Assembly: GCF_014644495.1 (NCBI RefSeq)
Contig: NZ_BMKU01000002.1
Coordinates: 427,443 to 491,442 of the forward strand
Length of the DNA stretch: 64,000 nt
Reading direction: 5' to 3'
Source of the DNA: Pseudarthrobacter polychromogenes
GTDB taxonomy: Bacteria > Actinomycetota > Actinomycetes > Actinomycetales > Micrococcaceae
The notes below the pieces were generated by a model. The model did no database searches, was not told the origin of the DNA, and saw only the letters and a list, made by a program, of their open reading frames with translations. This document shows positions 1 through 9,678 of this stretch, piece by piece (position 1 is the first letter of the stretch; each line of letters starts with the position of its first letter). The position numbers and the translations under genes were made by a program.

Positions 1-21
1 CGGCCCCGCCGCTGTTACGAT

Positions 22-48
22 GGCAGCCAGATCCCGGCTGCCCCTTTT
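22..48 (+). terminator. Hairpin with short T run ahead of the M16 gene
   Basis: GGCAGCC (22-28) and GGCTGCC (36-42) form a 7-bp stem around a 7-nt loop, followed by CCTTTT. This looks like a weak intrinsic terminator for a gene lying before the window, or a leader structure of the M16 gene that starts 12 bases later. Folding was judged by eye only. Confidence 0.35.
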
Positions 49-59
49 GAAAGGCCTCA

Positions 60-1403
60 ATGACTGTTGTACCCCTGCCGCTCGAGCAGAACCACCCCGG
101 CGATACCCTGGTCCATGGTTCCGACGGCGGCTCCGAAGTCCGGCGCTCGGTCCTGCCCGGGGGAGTGCGGGTACTCACCGAGGCGATGCCCGGGCAGCGG
201 TCGGCCACCATTGGTTTCTGGGTGGGCGTCGGTTCACGGGATGAGGCTCCGGGACAGCACGGCTCCACCCACTTCCTGGAACACCTCCTGTTCAAGGGCA
301 CCAGGCGCCGTACCGCCCTGGAAATCGCTTCGGCCTTCGACGAGGTGGGCGGCGAGTCAAACGCCGCTACGGCCAAGGAAAGCACGTGCTACTTCGCGCG
401 CGTCCTGGATTCTGACCTGCCCATGGCCATTGACGTCATCGCGGACATGATCACCGGAGCTGTCTTGGACCCCGCTGAGATGGAGCAGGAGCGCGACGTC
501 ATCCTGGAGGAAATCGCGATGGACAGCGATGACCCCACCGACGTCGCCCATGAGCACTTTGTGGCGGCCGTGCTCGGCAGCCACCCCCTGGGCCGCCCCA
601 TCGGCGGTACCCCCGACGCCATCAGGGCCGTGGCCCGCGACTCGGTGTGGGAACACTACCAGCGGTACTACCGGCCGGATGAGCTGGTCATTACCGCAGC
701 CGGGGGACTGGACCACGACGTCGTCTGCAACCTTGTGGTGGATGCCCTCGAATCGGCCGGCTGGTCGCTGAAGTCCGACGCCGCACCGGTGGAACGCCGG
801 TCCACCGACCGCGCCCTCATCACGGGGACGGCAGGCCTGCACGTGGTCAAGCGCGCCGTGGAGCAGGCCAACATCATCATGGGCTGCCCCACCATCGTGG
901 CCACGGACGAGAGGCGCTACGTCATGAGCGTCCTGAATGCCGTGCTGGGCGGGGGCATGTCCTCACGCCTGTTCCAGGAGATCCGGGAGAAGCGCGGGCT
1001 CGTGTACTCCACGTACTCCTTCGCGTCCTCCTACGCGGATGCCGGCTATTTCGGCATGTACGCCGGGTGCACCCCGTCGAAGGTGCGCCAGGTCCTGGAG
1101 TTGCTGGCTGTTGAGCTGGACAAACTGGCTGAGCACGGGATCTCCGAGGACGAGCTCCGCAAGGCCGTGGGCCAGCTGGGTGGCGGAATCGTGCTGGCGC
1201 TGGAGGACACAGGTTCCCGGATGTCGCGGCTGGGCCGCGCCGAGCTCGTCTCCGGCGAATACCAGGACATTGACGAAACGCTGCGCCTGATCAAGGCTGT
1301 CACCGCCGACCAGGTCCAGGAACTTGCGGCCGAACTGGCTGCGGCACCCCGGACCGTGACCGTGGTGGGACCGTTCGAGGAGACTGAAACTTTCGGCTTC
1401 TGA
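60..1403 (+). CDS. M16 family zinc metallopeptidase (pitrilysin-like)
   Basis: A 447-residue protein with the inverted zinc motif of M16 peptidases: H71-F-L-E-H75 carries the two histidine ligands and the catalytic Glu74, and Glu151 in the ERDVILEEIA segment sits at the expected distance for the third zinc ligand. The length fits a single two-domain M16B subunit such as processing-protease-like enzymes, with the second, non-catalytic M16 domain in the C-terminal half (GLVYSTYSF region). It is expected to cut small peptides in the cytoplasm; its substrate is unknown. In actinobacteria this gene usually follows pnp, which would lie just outside the window. The ATG at 60 has AAAGG seven bases upstream. 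Confidence 0.93.
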   Translation: MTVVPLPLEQNHPGDTLVHGSDGGSEVRRSVLPGGVRVLTEAMPGQRSATIGFWVGVGSRDEAPGQHGSTHFLEHLLFKGTRRRTALEIASAFDEVGGESNAATAKESTCYFARVLDSDLPMAIDVIADMITGAVLDPAEMEQERDVILEEIAMDSDDPTDVAHEHFVAAVLGSHPLGRPIGGTPDAIRAVARDSVWEHYQRYYRPDELVITAAGGLDHDVVCNLVVDALESAGWSLKSDAAPVERRSTDRALITGTAGLHVVKRAVEQANIIMGCPTIVATDERRYVMSVLNAVLGGGMSSRLFQEIREKRGLVYSTYSFASSYADAGYFGMYAGCTPSKVRQVLELLAVELDKLAEHGISEDELRKAVGQLGGGIVLALEDTGSRMSRLGRAELVSGEYQDIDETLRLIKAVTADQVQELAAELAAAPRTVTVVGPFEETETFGF

Positions 1404-1472
1404 CTTCCGGGCCCCAGGCTTAGGATGAACCCGTGAGGGCAGGTCATTGCCCGGGTTAGGGGAGGACGAATC

Positions 1473-1997
1473 ATGGACCGGCCCCGTACCGATCATGGAC
1501 ACCAGGCCCTGGCGAACCTGCTGGGCCGGTGGCAGGGGACCACACGGCTCGAGTCCGGCCCCTGGGGAGCGGAACGGACCGTGGAGGCCGAAATGACGTT
1601 CACCCTGGTTGCCGGAGGCTCGGCCGTGGTGCAGAGCTACCGTCACACAGAAACGGATGGAAGCCACTTCGAGGGCCACGGCATCTTCACGGTCGATCCC
1701 GTCCGTCGGGATGTCCTCTGGTACTACGTCGACAGCGTGAGCCCCGCCCCGGATGCCCCTGCGCGCTGCACCTGGCATGACGGGGACCTCCAGGTGGAGC
1801 GCCACGCCGGAGCGGGTTCCATCCGCCATACCCTGCGCATCACAGACGGAGTCCTCTTTGACATCGCCGAAATCCGCCGGGATGGTTCTGCTGGCGCGGA
1901 TCTCCGCTACCGAAGCGCAGCTGACGGAGCAACGGCCCCATACAAACCTTTCATGACCTCCCGGTACAGGCGTGATCCGGGCGCACCGGCTGCGTGA
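1473..1997 (+). CDS. Conserved hypothetical protein, DUF1579-like beta-barrel
   Basis: A 174-residue soluble protein with no signal peptide or membrane segment. The N-terminal LLGRWQGTTRLE and the run of alternating short strands (GGSAVVQSYRHTE, GHGIFTVDPVRRDVLWYYVD) resemble small lipocalin-like DUF1579 proteins, whose role is not known. The ATG at 1473 has a good GGGGAGGA ribosome-binding site. It stands alone between the M16 gene and a convergent HNH gene. The family assignment is by pattern only; the coding call itself is firm. Confidence 0.8.
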   Translation: MDRPRTDHGHQALANLLGRWQGTTRLESGPWGAERTVEAEMTFTLVAGGSAVVQSYRHTETDGSHFEGHGIFTVDPVRRDVLWYYVDSVSPAPDAPARCTWHDGDLQVERHAGAGSIRHTLRITDGVLFDIAEIRRDGSAGADLRYRSAADGATAPYKPFMTSRYRRDPGAPAA

Positions 1998-2039
1998 CTC
2001 CCCGCGTCCTGAACTGCAATGCCGGACACGCCCCGGCCC

Positions 2040-3599
2040 CTACGTTGGGGCAGCTGTCACCACATGTCCGGTTAGCGCCAGCCTCAGGTAGAACTCCCCG
2101 AACACGTCCTGCGGCAGGTCGCACTCCGCTACTCCCGTGTCTTCCGGAATCTCGAATTCCGGCAGGTCAACGAGGGGCGGATCGTCATCATCAGGCATCC
2201 CTGAACCCGCGGCATGGCCTGCTGAACCGCTGCCAGGCTCGTGGATGTCAGTCACACATGAAGAAGCCAGCCAGCCTGGCCAGTGGGGTGGTTCCCAGTC
2301 CTGGTGTTCGCTTTTGTAGTGGCGCCCGGTGGGTGAGGTCCAGCCGGGTGGTTGGTTTTTGGTGGCTGGTGTTGGTTTCCAGCCGGTGGTGTGCCGGAGT
2401 TTGTGGTGTTTTGGGCAGGGTTGTCCGAGGTTGCTGATTCCGGTGGTTCCGCCGTGGTGCCAGGCGAGGAGGTGGTCTGCCTCGTTATCCAGGGAGTTGT
2501 TGCTGCAGCCGGGGAAGGGGCATGTGCCGTCCCGCATCCGCAGCCAGTTCCGCATGGCTTTGGTGACGCGGTAGCTGGTCCGTCCGATCTCCAGCGGTGC
2601 CCCGTCCCGCGGGTCGACAAGGACGCGGTGGAACGAATCAGCACCGTTCGCGACGAGGTCCCTCGCCATGGACGGCGGGATGGGCCCGTACCCGTCCAGC
2701 ATGGCGGGCTCGTCGGTCAGGCCCATCAGCGCGACCACCGGCACGGTAACGAGCACCTGCGCCCGGCTCGTCGACGACAGGGCGGCATTGGATCCGTTAG
2801 TGAGGATGGCTTCGGCGAAGTTGTCGGCCCGGATCTGGGTGAGGGTGCGGGACTCGTCGGGTCCTTGTGCGGCCCGGGCGAGGGCGTTGAGCCGGTTCCA
2901 GCCCGCCATTGCCTGATGAGCGGGGAGGCAGGCCGACAGCCAGGCCATGCCGTCCTGGTCCGGCCGGTATTCCACCCGGCGGTCTGTCACGGCCTTGGTG
3001 TGGCGTTTCTCGATGGAGTCGGTGTGGTGGCGTTCGCGCCAGGTGCGTGCTTTGTGCCGGAGGCGGTGCGCGGGGATGTCCCCGGCCGGGGCGGCGGTGG
3101 AGGGCCTGGGTGTGTCGGGGTCCAGGAAATGGCCCTCAAGGGCGGCGGCGCCGGTGGGGTCGAGGGTGGCGGCCTCGTCCGCGAGGGCCAGGGCGTGCTG
3201 CCAGGAGATGGTTCCGGATTGCAGGGCCGAGAGGGTCAGGGGCAAGGTTGTGTCCAGGGCGTGGGACGTGGCCAGGAACGTGCTTGCGGCCCGTGGCCCG
3301 ATGGCCAGCACGGCCCCGATTTCCGCGGCGATGGCCATCTCCTGCGCGCGGGCCGGCATCTCCGGTGCCAGGGCGTGGGCGGTGTTGGCGTATTTCATGG
3401 CCGCGCGGGCCTTCAGGCCTGCGAGCCCGGCTTCTGCTTCCTTGGCGCCGGCGAGGATGTCCAGGTTTCCATCGGCCAGCCCGGCCAGCGGATCAGCAGC
3501 CGAGAACGGCTCCGCACCACGCCCGTCCACCTCAGCGTTGAGCACAGCAAGGGCGGCGCGGATGTCCGCAAACGCCTTCGCCACCGATTCCCTGCCCAT
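2040..3599 (-). CDS. HNH endonuclease signature protein with DUF222 (13E12-type)
   Basis: A 519-residue protein with an N-terminal DUF222 region and a C-terminal HNH nuclease motif: RDGTCPFPGC, then EADHLLAWHHGG and CPKHHKLRH, giving the paired cysteines and the catalytic and metal-binding histidines. This architecture is the 13E12 repeat family of actinobacteria, present in many copies per genome and of uncertain function; a homing-type or repair nuclease has been suggested. In Mycobacterium several copies are LexA-controlled, but I see no SOS box upstream of this one (3600-3670). It is convergent with the DUF1579-like gene and read in the same direction as moaA and moaD, separated from them by about 70 bases. 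Confidence 0.92.
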   Translation of the reverse strand: MGRESVAKAFADIRAALAVLNAEVDGRGAEPFSAADPLAGLADGNLDILAGAKEAEAGLAGLKARAAMKYANTAHALAPEMPARAQEMAIAAEIGAVLAIGPRAASTFLATSHALDTTLPLTLSALQSGTISWQHALALADEAATLDPTGAAALEGHFLDPDTPRPSTAAPAGDIPAHRLRHKARTWRERHHTDSIEKRHTKAVTDRRVEYRPDQDGMAWLSACLPAHQAMAGWNRLNALARAAQGPDESRTLTQIRADNFAEAILTNGSNAALSSTSRAQVLVTVPVVALMGLTDEPAMLDGYGPIPPSMARDLVANGADSFHRVLVDPRDGAPLEIGRTSYRVTKAMRNWLRMRDGTCPFPGCSNNSLDNEADHLLAWHHGGTTGISNLGQPCPKHHKLRHTTGWKPTPATKNQPPGWTSPTGRHYKSEHQDWEPPHWPGWLASSCVTDIHEPGSGSAGHAAGSGMPDDDDPPLVDLPEFEIPEDTGVAECDLPQDVFGEFYLRLALTGHVVTAAPT

Positions 3600-3667
3600 G
3601 TACCAATCATCGGGGAAGGGTCTGACAATCAGGGCTGGGCAAATGGACCGGCCGGAAAAAGCGCTCC

Positions 3668-3934
3668 CTACCCCCCGGCGAAAGGAGGCAAAATATCCAC
3701 CACGTCGTCCGCTTTTAGCACAACTGAGTGGTCACGCACCGCCACTTCATTAAGGAGGAAGCTGCTCCGGGAGAGAATGCGGGGCAGCGGCGGCGTGCCG
3801 GAGGGAGGTCCAGGGCGCTGCACGGCCAGGACAGCCTCCAAAAGGTCCGCAACGGTGGCGCCCTCCGCCAGGTGGAAGCTCTCTTCCTCCAGGCCGGCAG
3901 CAGCGCGTGCGGCAGCGAAGTAACGTACGTTCAA
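3668..3934 (-). CDS. moaD: MoaD/ThiS-family sulfur carrier (molybdopterin synthase small subunit)
   Basis: An 88-residue ubiquitin-fold protein ending in Gly-Gly (PFAGG), the tail that is adenylylated and thiocarboxylated to carry sulfur for molybdopterin synthase. The N-terminus NVRYFAAARAAAG is typical of MoaD. It lies five bases downstream of moaA on the same strand, with moaE and other moa genes on the opposite strand nearby, so it most likely pairs with MoaE. A role with ThiG is less likely because no thi gene is present. Confidence 0.88.
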   Translation of the reverse strand: MNVRYFAAARAAAGLEEESFHLAEGATVADLLEAVLAVQRPGPPSGTPPLPRILSRSSFLLNEVAVRDHSVVLKADDVVDILPPFAGG

Positions 3935-3939
3935 GAGAT

Positions 3940-5067
3940 TCAGCCCCCGATGGCGCTCATGCTGCGGTCCGGCTGGACGAAGTCCGGAGCATCAAGTCCC
4001 ACGTGGTCCATTCCGTGAGCCTTCGGCTTGAGCCACATTGCGTCCTGCCACCGCTGGGCGAGGGCTTCATCGCTTGCCCCGCTGCGCAGGAGGCCCAGCA
4101 GATCGAACTCCTCGCGGGAAAACAGGCAGCTCATGATTTTGCCCTCTGCGGTGATCCGGGTGCGGCGGCAGTCGGAACAGAAAGGTTCCGTCACGGAGGC
4201 GATGATTCCAACGGTTCCCAGCACCGGACCGGACCCGTGATCGGACCCTGGCGTCCGGCGTCGTACTTCAAAACGTTCTGCAGGCGCACCGTCACGGGCG
4301 CGGGAGTCGGGGCTGAGGATAAAGTCAGCGGAGAGCAGTTGGCGGATTTCGGCAGCCGTAATCATGTTCCGCCGTGTCCAGCCGTGGTCGGCATCCAGTG
4401 GCATCTGCTCGATGAAGCGAAGCTCATAGCCGCGGCCGAGCGCCCAGTCGAGCAACGATGGCGCCTCGGCGTCGTTGATTCCTCGCATCAGCACCGCGTT
4501 GAGCTTGACCGGCCCAAGGCCCGCTGCCCACGCGGCGTCCACTCCCGCCAGCACCTGGTCCAGGAACGGCCTGCGCGTCAGCTGGGTGAAGGTTTCCTCG
4601 TGCAGCGAGTCAAGGGACACATTGATCCGGGTCAGTCCGGCGCCCTTCAGGGCAGCCGCCTTCTTCGCCAGGCCAACGCCGTTGGTGGTCATGGAGATCG
4701 GCAGGTCCGGGTGGTTGCTGCGCAGGGCGGCAATGATGTCCACGAGGTCGTGCCGCACCAGCGGTTCGCCGCCGGTCAGCCGCAGCTCGCGGACTCCCAG
4801 CTGCCCAACCCCAATGCCGACGATGCGGACGATCTCCCCGGCGGTCATCACGGCCTGCTTCGAAAGCCACTCCAGGCCCTCCGCCGGCATGCAGTAGGTG
4901 CAGCGCAGGTTGCATTTGTCCGTCAGGGACAGCCTCATGTCCGTCGCCAGCCGGCCGTAACGGTCCGCGAGCCCGGCCGGCGCATCCCCGGGGCGGGCGG
5001 CTGGGACTGAGGGCAGGGGTGCGTCTGCTTCCTCCCGTGGCTGCGGCATGCCTAGCTGGACACTCAT
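3940..5067 (-). CDS. moaA: GTP 3',8-cyclase MoaA
   Basis: A 375-residue radical SAM enzyme for the first step of molybdenum-cofactor synthesis, converting GTP to 3',8-cyclo-GTP. The SAM [4Fe-4S] cluster motif is Cys52-x3-Cys56-x2-Cys59 (KCNLRCTYCMP). The second cluster, which binds GTP, is supplied by the C-terminal cysteines in FCSDCRRTRITAEG and MSCLF. The protein ends in the conserved Gly-Gly needed for catalysis. About 30 disordered residues precede the core. It is transcribed with moaD and runs divergently from the molybdoenzyme gene starting at 5179, so the two share a regulatory interval of about 110 bases. Confidence 0.96.
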   Translation of the reverse strand: MSVQLGMPQPREEADAPLPSVPAARPGDAPAGLADRYGRLATDMRLSLTDKCNLRCTYCMPAEGLEWLSKQAVMTAGEIVRIVGIGVGQLGVRELRLTGGEPLVRHDLVDIIAALRSNHPDLPISMTTNGVGLAKKAAALKGAGLTRINVSLDSLHEETFTQLTRRPFLDQVLAGVDAAWAAGLGPVKLNAVLMRGINDAEAPSLLDWALGRGYELRFIEQMPLDADHGWTRRNMITAAEIRQLLSADFILSPDSRARDGAPAERFEVRRRTPGSDHGSGPVLGTVGIIASVTEPFCSDCRRTRITAEGKIMSCLFSREEFDLLGLLRSGASDEALAQRWQDAMWLKPKAHGMDHVGLDAPDFVQPDRSMSAIGG

Positions 5068-5178
5068 GAATTCAGGCTACGCCACCTTGGGGCGCGCATC
5101 ACACCCGGGGTGGCGAACGCCGGAAACAGAAAGCCCGGGAACGGCGCCATGCGCAGTCCGCGAATCTAAGCTGGAGGT

Positions 5179-6759
5179 GTGAGCAGCTCCGAGCCAGGGC
5201 AGGCAAGGCACGACGGCGGGCCGCGGCAGGCTGCGCGGGCGGCAGCAGCCGCCGGCATCGTCGCAGTGGGGAGCGCCGCCGTACTGGGGGAACTGCTGGC
5301 CGGATTCTTCAGTCCATCGCTGTCACCCATGACCGCTGTCGGCGGAGCGGTTATCGACGCCGTTCCCCCGGGCGTCAAGGACTGGGCGGTAGCCGTGTTC
5401 GGCACCGCGGACAAGGCGGCCCTCCTCGTGGGCATGGGCCTGGTGATGGCTGCATTGGCCGCCCTGGCAGGAATCCTGGAATACCGGAAGCGCTTTGCCG
5501 GCGCTGCGCTGATCGGCGTCTTCGGCATGGTGGGCCTGGCCGCCGTCCTGACCCGGGCCCAGGCCAGCGCCAACGCGGCAGTGCTGGCGGTGCTCACCGC
5601 CGTCGTCGCCGTACTTCTGCTCAGGTTCCTCATTCGCACTCTCCGGGAATGGGAGACCCAAGCGCTGGAGCCTGCCCCCGGTGCCCCGCCGGCACGCCGC
5701 CGTTTCCTTCAGGCTCTGGCCGGGGGAGCGGTGTTTACGGCGGCAGGAGGCCTGCTGGCGGGACTCTGGCGTGGTGCTGCTGCCGTCGCCAGCGAGGCCC
5801 GGAGCCGCGTGACCTTGCCTGTTCCCGCATCACCTGCACCGGCCATTCCCGGGGACGCCGAGGCCGGAGTGGACGGCATGCAGCCGCTTGTCACCCCCAA
5901 CAAGGACTTCTACCGCATCGACACCGCCCTGACGGTCCCCGCCGTGGACCCCGCGACCTGGGTCCTCAAAGTCACAGGACTGGTGGACCGGGAGGTGGAA
6001 CTGACCTTCGCCGACCTCCTGGCCAAACCCCTGACCGAGCGCCACATCACCATCGCCTGCGTGTCCAACACCGTGGGCGGAGACCTCATCGGCAACGCCC
6101 GCTGGCTCGGCTGGCCCGTCCGCGAACTGCTGGCACTGGCCGGGCCCCAGGCCGGCGCGGACATGGTGCTGTCAAAAAGTGCCGACGGCTGGACTGCCGG
6201 CACGCCGCTTGACGTGCTCAGCGACGGCAGGGACGCACTGCTCGCCGTCGCCATGAACGGCGAGCCGCTGCCCCTCGAGCACGGCTTCCCTGTGAGGCTG
6301 GTGGTGCCCGGGCTGTACGGGTACGTCTCGGCCACCAAGTGGGTCACGGAGCTGAAAGTCACCCGGTTCGCGGACGACGTTGCCTACTGGACGCCGCGGG
6401 GCTGGTCCGAGCGTGGGCCCATCAAGACCTCTTCGAGGATCGACGTGCCCCGCCCCGGACGGCAGGTGAAGGCCGGAACCATAATGTTCGGCGGTGTCGC
6501 CTGGGCGCAGCACACAGGCATCGGCAGGGTGGAACTGCGACTGAACCGCGGACCCTGGCGCCAGGCAGACCTTGCCCAAGGTATCTCGGTGGACACCTGG
6601 TACCAATGGAAACTGGGAGTGGAGCTGACGGAGGGCCAGTATGAAGTCCAGGTCCGTGCCACGGACCTCGCGGGACGCATCCAGGACGAGCGGAGCCGGC
6701 CGGTTGTCCCGGACGGAGCCACCGGGCTCCACACGATTAGAGTGGACGTGACACCCTGA
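5179..6759 (+). CDS. Membrane-anchored molybdopterin-dependent oxidoreductase (sulfite oxidase fold)
   Basis: A 526-residue protein with about four hydrophobic segments in the first 160 residues, then a RRRFLQALAGGAVF stretch that looks like an internal twin-arginine motif, then a sulfite-oxidase-type molybdopterin domain. The molybdenum-ligating cysteine is the one in ITIACVSNTVGGDLIG, and a Mo-cofactor dimerisation domain follows (from GWSERGPIKTSSRID). The catalytic domain is expected on the outer face of the membrane. Substrate is unknown; the family includes sulfite oxidases and protein-methionine-sulfoxide reductases. The GTG start at 5179 follows GGAGG closely. The surrounding moa/moe genes supply its cofactor. 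Confidence 0.9.
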   Translation: MSSSEPGQARHDGGPRQAARAAAAAGIVAVGSAAVLGELLAGFFSPSLSPMTAVGGAVIDAVPPGVKDWAVAVFGTADKAALLVGMGLVMAALAALAGILEYRKRFAGAALIGVFGMVGLAAVLTRAQASANAAVLAVLTAVVAVLLLRFLIRTLREWETQALEPAPGAPPARRRFLQALAGGAVFTAAGGLLAGLWRGAAAVASEARSRVTLPVPASPAPAIPGDAEAGVDGMQPLVTPNKDFYRIDTALTVPAVDPATWVLKVTGLVDREVELTFADLLAKPLTERHITIACVSNTVGGDLIGNARWLGWPVRELLALAGPQAGADMVLSKSADGWTAGTPLDVLSDGRDALLAVAMNGEPLPLEHGFPVRLVVPGLYGYVSATKWVTELKVTRFADDVAYWTPRGWSERGPIKTSSRIDVPRPGRQVKAGTIMFGGVAWAQHTGIGRVELRLNRGPWRQADLAQGISVDTWYQWKLGVELTEGQYEVQVRATDLAGRIQDERSRPVVPDGATGLHTIRVDVTP

Positions 6760-6782
6760 ACGCTCGACCTGAAGGCGGAACC

Positions 6783-8078
6783 ATGGCCAGCCCGCAACCG
6801 CATGGAACGCCTGCAGAGGCGGAGCACCGGACGGAGCACCAGCGGCATCACGCGAAGCACCAGGCGAGGTCCGTGGCAGACCATGCAGCAGCCGTCACTG
6901 CGTTGCTGGAGCCATTGCACTCGGTGCACAGGACGGAAACGCTGCCCCTGGCGGATGCCCTGGGCCGCGGCCTGGTAGCGGACGTGCGTGCCCCCATCAG
7001 CCTGCCGCCCTTCGCCAACTCCCAAATGGACGGGTATGCCATCCGTTCCGTGGACGTGCCCGACGGCGGTGCAGAGCTGGGCATCATGCCTCCCGTCCCA
7101 GCGGGCGCACGTCCTGCACCACTCCAACCCGGCATGGCTGCCCCCATCATGACCGGAGCGATGCTCCCCGCGGGGGCGGACGCCGTCGTCCCTATCGAGC
7201 GTGCCGTTCCGGACCGCTTCCTGCCAGCCGGCGCCCAGGCAAAGGAACACGCCACCGTATGGCTGCCGCCGGCAGCCCCGGGCACGTTCATCCGTGCCGC
7301 AGGCAGCGATGTGCAGGCCGGCGGGGCGGCCCTGGCGGCGGGCACCTTCCTTGGCCCGGCCCAGCTGGGACTCCTGGCCGCGCTGGGCATCCCGGATGTG
7401 ACCGTGTGCCAGGCCGTGACGGTCCTGCTGGTCACCACCGGCGACGAAGTGGTGGAGCCGGGCCGTGAGCTCCAGCCCGGAAAGATCTTCGACTCCAACG
7501 GGACACTCCTGGAAGCCGCCATGAAACAGGCAGGACTGCACGTCCGCCGTGCAGGTATCGCCACGGACAACCCGGACGGGCTCAGGACGCTGCTGCGGGA
7601 AGAGGGCGCAGGAGTGGACCTGATCGTGACCACCGGCGGGGTCAGCCAGGGCGCGTACGAAGTGGTCCGGCAGGCCATGGCGGACCAGCCGGTCGAGTTC
7701 CTGCATGTAGCCATGCAGCCGGGCGGGCCGCAGGGGATCGGCACCTTTGAAGGCCGGCCCTTCCTCGGGTTCCCCGGCAACCCGGTCAGCTGCCTCGTCT
7801 CATTTGAAATGTTCCTCCGCCCCGTCCTCGCCCGCCTGCTGGGTGCCCCGGCGCCCCGCCTGCCGGTCCGCGCCAGGCTCAGCCAGCCGCTCACCTCGCC
7901 CGGGCACAAGCACCAGGTCCGCCGCGGAACCCTCAAAGCGGACGGAACCGTGGAACTTCAGGGCGGCGAAAGCTCACACCTGATGCACGCGCTTGCCGGC
8001 TCCAACGTGCTGGTCCATGTTCCGGAAGGAGTGGCCGCGCTCGCGGCAGGGGCGGAGGTGGAAGTATGGATGCTGTGA
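6783..8078 (+). CDS. moeA: Molybdopterin molybdenumtransferase MoeA
   Basis: A 431-residue protein that inserts molybdenum into adenylylated molybdopterin. Recognisable segments are [16 protein letters not shown] near the N-terminus, [17 protein letters not shown], the MPT-binding TTGDEV and [11 protein letters not shown], and GFPGNPVSC near the end of the central domain, with a C-terminal beta-barrel domain. The first 40 residues are a His/Glu-rich extension not seen in short MoeA proteins. It lies 23 bases after the molybdoenzyme gene and overlaps moaC by 13 bases, indicating one operon. Confidence 0.96.
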   Translation: MASPQPHGTPAEAEHRTEHQRHHAKHQARSVADHAAAVTALLEPLHSVHRTETLPLADALGRGLVADVRAPISLPPFANSQMDGYAIRSVDVPDGGAELGIMPPVPAGARPAPLQPGMAAPIMTGAMLPAGADAVVPIERAVPDRFLPAGAQAKEHATVWLPPAAPGTFIRAAGSDVQAGGAALAAGTFLGPAQLGLLAALGIPDVTVCQAVTVLLVTTGDEVVEPGRELQPGKIFDSNGTLLEAAMKQAGLHVRRAGIATDNPDGLRTLLREEGAGVDLIVTTGGVSQGAYEVVRQAMADQPVEFLHVAMQPGGPQGIGTFEGRPFLGFPGNPVSCLVSFEMFLRPVLARLLGAPAPRLPVRARLSQPLTSPGHKHQVRRGTLKADGTVELQGGESSHLMHALAGSNVLVHVPEGVAALAAGAEVEVWML

Positions 8079-8560
8079 ATGCAGAACAAACCCCGGCCGC
8101 GCTGACGCACCTGCGCCAGGACGGCAGCGCCCAGATGGTGGACGTCTCCGCCAAAGCCGAAACCACCCGTGAGGCCACCGCCACCGCTACAGTCCGCACC
8201 ACAGCAGAGGTGATGGGCCTGCTCGGCTCGGGCGGCCTGCCCAAAGGTGACGCCCTGGCCGTGGCACGCGTGGCCGGGATCATGGCCGCCAAAAAGACCC
8301 CCGAACTGATTCCGCTGTGCCATCCGCTTCCCCTGTCGAAGGTCACCGTGGACTTCGAGCTGGCACCGGACTCCGTCTCCATCCTTGCCACCGTGAAGAC
8401 TCGCGGCGTTACCGGCGTGGAGATGGAAGCACTTACGGCTGCCTCCGTGGCGGCGCTCAGCGTTTATGACATGGTCAAGGCGGTGGACAAGCACGCCGTC
8501 CTCACCGACATCAAGGTGCTGGCCAAAAGCGGTGGCAAGAGCGGGGACTGGACACTGTGA
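8066..8560 (+). CDS. moaC: Cyclic pyranopterin monophosphate synthase MoaC
   Basis: A 164-residue protein that converts 3',8-cyclo-GTP, the MoaA product, to cyclic pyranopterin monophosphate. Diagnostic segments are [16 protein letters not shown] at the N-terminus, [36 protein letters not shown] and YDMVKAVDK, which hold the active-site Lys, His and Asp residues. It overlaps moeA and moaB at its two ends. Confidence 0.97.
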   Translation: MDAVNAEQTPAALTHLRQDGSAQMVDVSAKAETTREATATATVRTTAEVMGLLGSGGLPKGDALAVARVAGIMAAKKTPELIPLCHPLPLSKVTVDFELAPDSVSILATVKTRGVTGVEMEALTAASVAALSVYDMVKAVDKHAVLTDIKVLAKSGGKSGDWTL

Positions 8561-9087
8561 GCAGCCCCGGCACCCTGAACGCCCCCGAACCCCACCGCCA
8601 CGGCGACGTGCAGGGCAGGAAGGCAGGCGTCGTCATTGCCTCCACCCGTGCCGCGGCCGGGATCTACGACGACGAAACCGGTCCCGTCATCACCGACTGG
8701 CTCACCGAACACGGCTTTGACGTGTTTCCCGTTATGGTCGTTCCTGACGGCGAGCCGGTAGGCGCAGCCATCCGTGCCCTCCTGACCCAGCGCACCGCCG
8801 TCGTCATCACCAGCGGCGGCACGGGCCTCAGCCCGGACGACCGGACTCCCGACGTCACCCTCCCGCTGCTGGACCGCGAAATTCCCGGCATCATGGAAGC
8901 GGTCCGCCGTGCCGGAGCCACGAAAACCCCGCTTGCGGCGCTCAGCCGCGGTTATGCCGGTGCGGCCGGCACCACGTTCATCATCAACCTGCCCGGATCA
9001 CCGAAGGGAGTCATGGACGGACTGACCGTCCTTGACCCGGTCATCGGGCACCTTTGCGACCAGCTGGAAGGCGGACATGGGCACTGA
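8557..9087 (+). CDS. moaB: MogA/MoaB-family molybdopterin adenylyltransferase
   Basis: A 176-residue MPT-binding domain protein that activates molybdopterin by adenylylation before MoeA adds molybdate. The motif [15 protein letters not shown] is the conserved MPT-binding loop, and [12 protein letters not shown] the second. It starts with GTG four bases before the moaC stop. MoaB and MogA names are used interchangeably for such proteins in actinobacteria; which name fits cannot be decided from sequence alone. Confidence 0.93.
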   Translation: MSSPGTLNAPEPHRHGDVQGRKAGVVIASTRAAAGIYDDETGPVITDWLTEHGFDVFPVMVVPDGEPVGAAIRALLTQRTAVVITSGGTGLSPDDRTPDVTLPLLDREIPGIMEAVRRAGATKTPLAALSRGYAGAAGTTFIINLPGSPKGVMDGLTVLDPVIGHLCDQLEGGHGH

Positions 9088-9571
9088 GGCAGCATTCGAG
9101 GTAGTCAACGCCGTGCTGAGCGCGGAACCCATCTCCGTTGACCAGGCCATCGCCGCGGTGGAAAGTGACACCGCCGGTGCGGTGGTCAGCTTCAGCGGCG
9201 TGGTGCGCAATCACGACGGCGGCAAGGCAGTTGAGCGGCTCAGCTACAGTGCGCATCCTACCGCCCACCAGGTGATGGCCGACGTCGTGGCCCGCCTGGC
9301 GTCCGAACAGCAGGCAGCCCGCGGCAGCGGCGATGGCGACGGCGCCGCCTCTGGCCCGTCCCCGCAGCCCGTGCGGATCTGGGCAGCGCACCGGATCGGC
9401 ATGCTGGACATCGGTGATCCCGCGCTGGTGTGCGCCGTGTCCGCGGCCCACCGCGGGCAGGCCTTTGCCGTGTGTTCGGAGCTGGTGGACAGGATCAAGA
9501 AGCAGGTGCCCATCTGGAAGGAACAGTTCTTCGCTGACGGCACCGTGGAATGGGTGGGTGCGGGCAGCTGA
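9077..9571 (+). CDS. moaE: Molybdopterin synthase catalytic subunit MoaE
   Basis: A 164-residue protein that transfers sulfur from MoaD to the precursor to make molybdopterin. Family segments visible are GAVVSFSGVVRNHDGG, LSYSAHPTA, IWAAHRIGMLDIGD, and the catalytic IKKQVPIWKEQFF with its two essential lysines. I chose the ATG at 9077, which overlaps the moaB stop; an in-frame ATG at 9032 would add 15 residues buried inside moaB and is less likely. An insert of about 17 residues (SGDGDGAASGPSPQP) precedes the central domain. Confidence 0.93.
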   Translation: MGTEAAFEVVNAVLSAEPISVDQAIAAVESDTAGAVVSFSGVVRNHDGGKAVERLSYSAHPTAHQVMADVVARLASEQQAARGSGDGDGAASGPSPQPVRIWAAHRIGMLDIGDPALVCAVSAAHRGQAFAVCSELVDRIKKQVPIWKEQFFADGTVEWVGAGS

Positions 9572-9678
9572 CGCTGCTGTTCCGGTTCCACTGCCAGCCA
9601 TAGCCAGGCCTGTTCCTGCGAGGTAACGCACAGTCCACGGTTCCCCTGCCTCCCGGCCCCGCCGGTAGGGTTAATGGC

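Noticed and set aside
2352..3923. Long plus-strand frame opposite the HNH gene and moaD
   Set aside because: It is antisense to two well-recognised genes, is rich in Gly/Arg/Val with no family features, and arises from third-position GC bias.
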